Below, piece after piece: positions 7,355-10,815 of a stretch of 10,815 nt of DNA (its first letter is position 1; every line of letters starts with the position of its first letter). The notes below the pieces were generated by a model. That model did no database searches and had not been told where the DNA came from. It saw nothing but the letters and a program-made list of their open reading frames with translations. The DNA is from Blastocatellia bacterium (GTDB taxonomy: Bacteria; Acidobacteriota; Blastocatellia; Chloracidobacteriales; JADJPF01). The stretch covers positions 1 to 10,815 of the forward strand of contig JAEUQL010000087.1 in the NCBI GenBank assembly GCA_016789295.1, read 5' to 3'. The position numbers and the translations under genes are program-made.

Positions 7355-7383
7355 TTACAAAATATGAAATAAGCTTCTATAAT
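7355..7383 (+). promoter_or_regulatory. sigma70-type promoter of nuclease-like gene
   Basis: A perfect -10 TATAAT (7378-7383) lies 17 bp after TTACAA (7355-7360), a weak -35. Transcription would start near 7390, giving an 80-90 nt leader before ATG 7479. The following dyad at 7394-7413 then falls just downstream of the start point. Confidence 0.6.
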
Positions 7384-7393
7384 AGCCTCTATG

Positions 7394-7413
7394 TTGTGTA
7401 ATCTGTTACACAA
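7394..7413. promoter_or_regulatory. perfect palindromic operator-like site
   Basis: TTGTGTAA (7394-7401), spacer TCTG, TTACACAA (7406-7413): an exact 8-bp inverted repeat. It begins about 4 nt after the predicted transcription start of the nuclease-like gene, a classic position for a repressor operator. The regulator is not in the window. As RNA it would also be a short hairpin in the leader. Confidence 0.6.
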
Positions 7414-7478
7414 TCACATATACCAGTTGCTCTTCGTATTAAAAATTTTCCATTATTTATATTCTTTGAGGTAAAAAA

Positions 7479-8516
7479 ATGAAGTTTGAGACTTTAATAA
7501 AAATCTTTTTAGTAGTTTTAATAAGCTCTGTAGTGTGTGAAAGCCAAGCTTTTCAGGGTAAAAAAGGGCGAAAAACAGCAGAAAGACCCAAGGTGGAGCA
7601 AGCTGCCATAGATCCTAACCAACCCCCTATTGTTGAAAGAGTTTTAAGTGGAGACCTTTTTCTTCTCAAAAATGGCGAAGTTGTAAGACTTATGGGAGCA
7701 GATGCTCCTGTTCTTCCTACAGGCGATAAACCTGGACAAGAGCCTTGGGCAACTGTTGCTAGAGTCTTTGCTGAAAGCCTAGTTCTGGGAAAAGAGATCA
7801 AAGTAGACGGGCTTGGTCTAAAGACAGACGAATACGGGCGTAAATATGGGCTTGTCTATGTTGGAGAGACTTGGATCGACTACGAGCTTGTTAAAAATGG
7901 CTATGCAGTAGTGCAGCATAGCCCCTATCTTGATACAAAACTTAAACAAAAACTTCTTGAAGTACAAAGAGAGGCAATCGCAAACTCTATAGGAATCTGG
8001 GACAAAAACAGCCGCTTGCCACAGCCTCCACGCGAGTTTCGTGCTGCAAACCATATCAGCGAAGGAGACGACAGCAAGGTTGATTCTTGGAAGAGAGCGG
8101 CTGCACCCAAAAGCACCCCTGTAAACATAACTTCCAGTCCAACAACCCAGAAACCACCTTCAAATCCCACAGAAGCGGCTGATCAAGTACTTGAAGCTCT
8201 GAAAAATATACAGGCAAGAAAATCTGCCGGCCTTACAAGCAATGGGTTTGAAGGGCTTGTTAAAATAGCTAATGATAGGTTTCAAACTATGAGACAGAAT
8301 CCACCATCTGACAGGTACCTTGTGCGAGACCTCAAAGATGCTCTCGATGCCTATCAGCTTGTACTGGATGCATTCAAACGACGCGAAACAGCACCAGCCA
8401 TTGAAAAAGAGAAGTTTAATCAGTACATAGAGAAAGCTCTCGATATATCAGATCAAGCCATCACTGCTGCGTCAAAAAAGATAGAGATTCTAAAAAATCA
8501 ACCTGCGCAACAGTAA
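7479..8516 (+). CDS. exported staphylococcal-nuclease-like (SNase/TNase) protein lacking catalytic Glu
   Basis: 345 residues. GAGG 7 nt upstream supports ATG 7479. An N-terminal signal peptide (about 1-24, hydrophobic IFLVVLISSVV) predicts export; cleavage after ESQA is likely. Residues about 50-178 are an SNase (OB) fold: VERVLSGDLFLLKNGEVVRL, GADAP, KTDEYGRKYGLVYV, WIDYELVKNGYA, and the family ending EAIANSIGIWDK. Relative to S. aureus nuclease, D21, R35, D40 and R87 match D59, R70, D75 and R121, but the general base E43 is V78. Phosphodiester hydrolysis is therefore doubtful, and nucleic-acid binding may remain. A Pro/Ser/Thr linker (about 205-232) leads to a helical C-terminal region (about 233-340) of unknown role. 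Promoter and dyad are upstream; the original 3' hairpin is split by the IS element. Confidence 0.88.
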   Translation: MKFETLIKIFLVVLISSVVCESQAFQGKKGRKTAERPKVEQAAIDPNQPPIVERVLSGDLFLLKNGEVVRLMGADAPVLPTGDKPGQEPWATVARVFAESLVLGKEIKVDGLGLKTDEYGRKYGLVYVGETWIDYELVKNGYAVVQHSPYLDTKLKQKLLEVQREAIANSIGIWDKNSRLPQPPREFRAANHISEGDDSKVDSWKRAAAPKSTPVNITSSPTTQKPPSNPTEAADQVLEALKNIQARKSAGLTSNGFEGLVKIANDRFQTMRQNPPSDRYLVRDLKDALDAYQLVLDAFKRRETAPAIEKEKFNQYIEKALDISDQAITAASKKIEILKNQPAQQ

Positions 8517-8524
8517 CTACTATT

Positions 8525-8533
8525 GCCTGTAGA
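8525..8533. repeat. left half of hairpin split by the IS
   Basis: GCCTGTAGA, 8 nt after the nuclease-like stop codon. It is the exact reverse complement of TCTACAGGC at 10036-10044. With the element (8534-10023) removed, the two arms form a 9-bp stem with a 12-nt loop, followed by TTAAATTCTT. This was probably the native 3' hairpin or terminator of the gene. Confidence 0.85.
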
Positions 8534-8700
8534 TTGACACTCACACAGCTAAAGCAGTGTGATTCTTTTGGTCGCTACAACGGCAGTCGGGAAAGCTCGC
8601 GCTCGCTGTCAGAGACAGCCCAACCACAATTAAGCCATAAAAGCATCAACCAACCGCACTTAAAGAGTGGATGGATGGTTGCCCAGTGTCAGTAGGACTA
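8534..8700 (-). ncRNA. candidate TnpB omega-RNA (reRNA), extent approximate
   Basis: TnpB proteins work with an RNA made from the 3' end of tnpB plus the right end of the element, with the flanking DNA as guide. Here 8534-8645 is 112 nt of non-coding right end, more GC-rich than its surroundings. It has a GCTGTC-AGA-GACAGC stem (8605-8619), a tandem GCTCGC pair (8595-8606) and the terminal hairpin. The predicted guide is the minus strand from 8533 downward (TCTACAGGCAATAGTAG). The RNA's 5' boundary within tnpB is a guess. Confidence 0.55.
8542..8565 (-). other. IS right-end hairpin with GAAT guide
   Basis: Minus strand: GAAT, then CACAC-T-GC-TTTA-GC-T-GTGTG with one T/T mismatch, and TCAA 4 nt after the stem. 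TnpA of IS608 type recognises such imperfect hairpins; the mismatch is in line with that. The apex CTTTAG also occurs in the left-end hairpin. Read on the plus strand, the stem is followed by TTCTTTT (8563-8569) and may double as a terminator for the nuclease-like gene. Confidence 0.85.
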
Positions 8701-9908
8701 CTACGTTTAGCAAAACCTTTAAGTTTTACAGGCCGTAGATACTTTAGTTTCCCTTTAGGGATTAAAAATTGAGGTTTAATAGTACCGTTGTTTAAGTACT
8801 TGTTAAGCAAGTTAATTGCTCCAACCTCATCTCTAATACCGACAAAACCACATTTAGGACAGTGGTACTGACGGCCTTTAGGCTTGTGTTTATGACCACA
8901 AGCAGGACAAGTCTTAGTAGTATAAGACTCGTTAAAAGTTTCTAACTCTATACCGAGTGCAGCCAGTTTATACTTAAGATAACCTACAAATACACCAAGA
9001 GACAATACTCCCATCTCTTGGTTTAGTCTACGGCTAGCTTTCTTTTTCTTATTACGGTTTATCTCGGTTATGTCACCTACTAGGAGCTTTGATACTTCTT
9101 TTTCTTCACAGTATTTAACTATTTCATTAGCTGCCTTGTGTAGTAGGTTTGCGGTTTGGTTTTGAGTTTTTCTTAATATTTTTCTTTTAGTAGCTTGTAG
9201 TTTTTTCCATCGCCTTGAGTATTTTTCACACCTTGACTGCAACTGTGATATTTGTGCAAGTACTTTGGCTTTTCCTTGGTTGATACTACGTAGTCCTCTA
9301 CCAACTACAGCTAAAGAGTTTGTGCCGTCTGTTACTACTGCTAGATGGATAGAGCCAAGGTCTGAGGCTGCAATATTGTCTACTTTAGGTTTTTTTACTT
9401 CTACAATATTTTGGATAGTTAACAACAATTTACCAAAAGCTAATTCAGCTTGTACTATCTTTCCATTTGGAATGTCTTTTGGTAGACGAATAGAAATTCC
9501 AAGACTTCTTTTTCTTGTTTTAGGGTCTATTCCCATTGGCAAAACAATATAGTTAAGCTCTTGCTTAATATGTTGACCTTTCCAGACTGGGTTAAAATAA
9601 GTTTTTTCTTTATAAGGATAACGTGCTTTTTTGTCGCCATTAGCTCTATTGACGCGAGTTGTTTCTATATTGGCAAAGAATTTCCCTATTAGTGCTTGAA
9701 CAGTTTGGCTATGCAGAGAGAATTTTCTTGCAAAATGCTTTTCAAACTCTGCTTGGGTAGGCCATTTTTTGTTACGTTTTCTAAAGTACAAATGGAGTTT
9801 AACCATTTTATTCCATAGTCTAGCCGCTTCACTTCTAACCTCAGTCATTTGCTGCCAGAGAGTTGTTGATACTTGTAGTTGTATTTGGATAACCCTATTT
9901 GATTTCAT
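8646..9908 (-). CDS. tnpB: TnpB, RNA-guided nuclease of IS605-type transposon
   Basis: 420 residues from ATG 9908 (MKSNRVIQIQLQ, the usual TnpB beginning). The frame is open to a TTG at 9950, but those 14 residues look unlike TnpB; neither start has a clear ribosome site. The N-terminal helical/WED-like part runs to about 175. RuvC-I ASDLGSIHLAV puts the catalytic Asp at about 183. At RuvC-II, LLVGDITEINR (about 276-285), a Gly stands where the canonical Glu (VEDLN) is expected; E282 (ITEIN) or E298 (NQEMG) may substitute. The zinc ribbon is CPAC (334-337) and CPKC (350-353). RuvC-III RDEVGAINLL has Asp at about 360. TnpB cleaves DNA beside a TAM matching the insertion motif (here TTAC) and helps keep the element by cutting empty donor sites. 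The reading frame is intact. A basic C-terminal tail of about 45 residues follows RuvC-III. Confidence 0.93.
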   Translation of the reverse strand: MKSNRVIQIQLQVSTTLWQQMTEVRSEAARLWNKMVKLHLYFRKRNKKWPTQAEFEKHFARKFSLHSQTVQALIGKFFANIETTRVNRANGDKKARYPYKEKTYFNPVWKGQHIKQELNYIVLPMGIDPKTRKRSLGISIRLPKDIPNGKIVQAELAFGKLLLTIQNIVEVKKPKVDNIAASDLGSIHLAVVTDGTNSLAVVGRGLRSINQGKAKVLAQISQLQSRCEKYSRRWKKLQATKRKILRKTQNQTANLLHKAANEIVKYCEEKEVSKLLVGDITEINRNKKKKASRRLNQEMGVLSLGVFVGYLKYKLAALGIELETFNESYTTKTCPACGHKHKPKGRQYHCPKCGFVGIRDEVGAINLLNKYLNNGTIKPQFLIPKGKLKYLRPVKLKGFAKRSSPTDTGQPSIHSLSAVG

Positions 9909-9974
9909 CAACTTAATTCTGAAGCTATCAAACGCTATATTGAAAACCAAAAGTCTACTTAATACCTCACGCTA

Positions 9975-10016
9975 CCGCAATTCATCCCACGCCTAAAGAC
10001 GTGGGCTTTCTTGCGG
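9975..10016 (-). other. IS left-end hairpin with AAAG guide
   Basis: A two-level stem: outer CCGCAA (9975-9980) / TTGCGG (10011-10016), a 5x5 internal loop, inner CCCACG (9986-9991) / CGTGGG (10000-10005), and an 8-nt apex. On the minus strand AAAG (10009-10006) lies directly 5' of the inner stem, and the TTAC target is 14 nt further 5'. This matches the left end of IS608-type elements. Confidence 0.85.
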
Positions 10017-10035
10017 AAGACCTGTAAGAAAATAT

Positions 10036-10044
10036 TCTACAGGC
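10036..10044. repeat. right half of hairpin split by the IS
   Basis: TCTACAGGC, the reverse complement of 8525-8533. In the present sequence it can also pair with CCTGTA at the IS left boundary (10021-10026), giving a local hairpin that exists only because the element begins with AGG. That is an accident of the insertion. Confidence 0.8.
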
Positions 10045-10055
10045 TTAAATTCTTC

Positions 10056-10083
10056 TTGACCTCTTGCAAAATCGGCGTACTAT
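10056..10083 (+). promoter_or_regulatory. promoter of riboswitch-slipin transcript
   Basis: TTGACC (-35, 10056-10061) and TACTAT (-10, 10078-10083) are 16 bp apart; the overlapping TATAAA (10081-10086) is an alternative. The start would be near 10090, exactly where the riboswitch P1 stem begins. The promoter lies outside the IS, 33 bp from its end, so the insertion left it intact. Confidence 0.65.
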
Positions 10084-10087
10084 AAAA

Positions 10088-10230
10088 GCTGGCCTAAATG
10101 CGTCATGAGACAAATGCGGGGGAACCACACAAGGTGTTCTGCACCACGGGGCGAATCGACTTAAGTCGTAGGGGTGCTTCCGATCCCAAGCCCGTCAGCT
10201 AACCTCGTCGGCCTGAGCGGAAGGTATCAG
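10088..10230 (+). ncRNA. c-di-AMP riboswitch (ydaO/yuaA class)
   Basis: An RNA element that binds cyclic di-AMP and controls the gene behind it. The class signatures appear in order: GCGGGGGAACCA (10116-10127), a GGTG/CACC stem (10133-10145), GGGGCGAATC (10148-10157), a CGAC-TTAA-GTCG hairpin (10157-10168), TAGGG (10169-10173), CCC-AAG-CCC (10185-10193), and the very typical GTCAGCTAACCTCGT (10194-10208). P1 can form from GGCC (10091-10094) with GGCC (10210-10213), extended by GCT/AGC after a bulge. The tail GAGCGGAAGG also fits. Known targets in other bacteria are mostly potassium and osmolyte transport and wall-remodelling genes; here the first gene is a slipin. Boundaries are accurate to about 10 nt. 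Confidence 0.9.
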
Positions 10231-10243
10231 ATAGACAACCACT

Positions 10244-10280
10244 GCGTAGGCACTTCTTTCTCCTATGCAATGTTGCCTAC
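10244..10280 (+). promoter_or_regulatory. mutually exclusive stems in the riboswitch expression platform
   Basis: GCGTAGG (10244-10250) can pair with CCTATGC (10262-10268, one G-U). The overlapping GTAGGCA (10246-10252) can pair with TGCCTAC (10274-10280). The two stems use the same bases and cannot coexist. No T-tract follows either, so transcription termination is unlikely here. This may be a switching helix linking the aptamer to the ribosome-site hairpin. Confidence 0.45.
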
Positions 10281-10310
10281 TCGCTTTGGGAACCCCCTAT
10301 CTCCCCTCTC

Positions 10311-10342
10311 GCTCCTTTATCAACTGTATTTGAAAAAGGAGT
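10311..10342 (+). promoter_or_regulatory. hairpin sequestering the slipin ribosome binding site
   Basis: GCTCCTTT (10311-10318) is complementary to AAAGGAGT (10335-10342, one G-U), with a 16-nt loop. The right arm contains the Shine-Dalgarno AAGGAG (10336-10341), 4 nt before ATG 10346. Its formation would block translation. Together with the aptamer upstream, this suggests translational control by c-di-AMP. Confidence 0.6.
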
Positions 10343-10345
10343 CTT

Positions 10346-10815
10346 ATGGAAATCACACTATTCTTTGTTCTGTTTGTTATAGTTTTTATCATCTCTGGTT
10401 TTCGCATTGCCCAAGAATATGAAAGAGGTGTCGTCTTTCGACTTGGCCGTTATCAAGCTACAAAAGGACCTGGACTTTATTGGAATATACCTTTGATCGA
10501 GTGGCAACGAGTTATAGATATACGTACCGCAACAATGGGTCTTGAAAGACAGGAAAGCATTACTAAAGATAGTGTAACTATAAAGGTAGATGCTGCCGTT
10601 TGGTATCGTGTAGCAGATCCTGCAAAAGCTGTCATAAACGTCTCTAACTATATAGTTTCAGTCCATCAAGTTGCACTTACAAGCCTCAGAAATATCATTG
10701 GTCAGCACATGCTTGATGAAGTACTCAAAGAACGAGATTCTATAAACCAAACGTTAAGAAAGATTGTTGACGATGCGACAACCCCTTGGGGAATAAAGAT
10801 CGAAATGGTTGAAAT
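10346..10815 (+). CDS. slipin / SPFH (stomatin-like) membrane protein, N-terminal part (partial)
   Basis: 156 codons are open to the window end. The ATG at 10346 follows AAGGAG by 4 nt. One N-terminal membrane helix (about 3-18, ITLFFVLFVIVFIISG) is followed by the SPFH domain: EYERGVVFRLGRY (about 24-36), GPGLYWNIPLIEWQRVIDIR (41-60), KDSVTIKVDAAVWYRVADP (74-92), LRNIIGQHMLDEVLKERD (114-131), then the start of the WGIKIEMVE helix region. The match to bacterial slipins (YqiK/YbbK/PH1511-like, stomatin homologues) is very clear. These form ring oligomers at membrane microdomains, often with an NfeD partner and membrane proteases; the partner gene would lie beyond the window. Expression is probably governed by the c-di-AMP riboswitch immediately upstream. 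Confidence 0.95.
   Translation, partial: MEITLFFVLFVIVFIISGFRIAQEYERGVVFRLGRYQATKGPGLYWNIPLIEWQRVIDIRTATMGLERQESITKDSVTIKVDAAVWYRVADPAKAVINVSNYIVSVHQVALTSLRNIIGQHMLDEVLKERDSINQTLRKIVDDATTPWGIKIEMVE

Larger units (their letters stand above)
7111..7478. other. 368-bp divergent non-coding region
   Basis: No credible ORF on either strand. It contains the minus-strand terminator-like hairpin (7165-7202), a possible structured leader of the MBL-fold gene (about 7203-7260), and the promoter and palindromic operator of the nuclease-like gene (7355-7413). I could not match the leader to a known riboswitch class. Confidence 0.7.
8534..10023 (-). mobile_element. tnpB-only IS200/IS605-family element, IS608-like ends (1490 bp)
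   Basis: Boundaries are set by features seen in the sequence, read on the minus strand. The target TTAC (10027-10024) abuts the left end. The left end carries guide AAAG (10009-10006) touching the hairpin CCCACG/CGTGGG (10005-9986). The right end has GAAT (8565-8562), the hairpin CACAC...GTGTG (8561-8542), and ends in TCAA (8537-8534). TTAC/AAAG on the left and TCAA/GAAT on the right are the cleavage and guide tetranucleotides known for IS608 single-strand transposition. There is no target duplication, as expected. Deleting the element restores a perfect inverted repeat in the flanks, an independent check of both ends. Only tnpB is present, and about 115 bp at the left end leaves no room for tnpA, so movement must depend on a TnpA in trans. 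Confidence 0.92.

Noticed and set aside
8541..8569. Intrinsic terminator of the nuclease-like gene (stem plus TTCTTTT)
   Set aside because: Not rejected as a possible second role, but the stem with GAAT on one side and TCAA on the other is better explained as the IS right-end hairpin. The native hairpin is the split one at 8525-8533/10036-10044.
10021..10043. Hairpin CCTGTA...TACAGG as a functional element
   Set aside because: Half of it is the first three bases of the IS left end plus the TTAC target. It arises by chance from the insertion into an existing inverted repeat.
10174..10422. 82-codon plus-strand ORF
   Set aside because: It runs through the riboswitch and into the slipin gene in another frame; the product has no family features.

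Overview
The window looks like a chromosomal stretch of a fairly AT-rich (about 40% GC by eye) member of the Acidobacteriota. The main reason is the gene at 660-2615, which has the full layout of the 'VWFA-related acidobacterial' family (TIGR03436 type). HU, KhpA-like, slipin and ABC exporter genes fit but do not narrow the taxonomy. I saw no phage genes, CRISPR array, rRNA or tRNA.

Layout. 1-388 (-) is the N-terminal end of an ABC exporter permease that runs out of the window. 660-2615 (+) is a secreted VWFA-related protein. 2739-3026 (-) is an HU/IHF-type nucleoid protein. 3251-3874 (-) and 3980-5503 (+) are divergent genes of unknown function. 5500-5850 (-) is a KhpA-like KH RNA-binding protein with an unusual His/Arg-rich N-terminus, overlapping its convergent neighbour by 4 nt. 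6058-7110 (-) is a divergent metallo-beta-lactamase-fold protein with a terminator-like hairpin in its leader. 7479-8516 (+) is an exported staphylococcal-nuclease-like protein that has lost the catalytic glutamate; a good promoter and a perfect operator-like dyad lie upstream. 8534-10023 (-) is a complete tnpB-only IS200/IS605-family element. 10056-10345 holds a promoter and a c-di-AMP (ydaO/yuaA) riboswitch leading into a slipin/SPFH gene (10346 to the window end).

The strongest result is the exact structure of the transposon. Its left end has a TTAC target tetranucleotide, an AAAG guide and a hairpin. Its right end has a GAAT guide, a hairpin and a terminal TCAA. This is the IS608 scheme, although no tnpA is present. 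Removing 8534-10023 in silico rejoins a perfect 9-bp inverted repeat (GCCTGTAGA / TCTACAGGC), so the element landed in the loop of a hairpin just downstream of the nuclease-like gene. The same flank is the predicted guide of the TnpB omega-RNA.

The second strong result is the c-di-AMP riboswitch in front of a slipin gene. Its expression platform appears translational: a GCTCCTTT segment can pair with the Shine-Dalgarno AAAGGAGT.

Weaker points are two unrelated 17-bp tandem repeats, upstream of the HU gene and of the KhpA-like gene, and the altered active sites of the nuclease-like, MBL-fold and TnpB proteins. Apart from the riboswitch-slipin unit and the IS, the genes are mostly single transcription units in alternating directions, so I do not infer a shared pathway.
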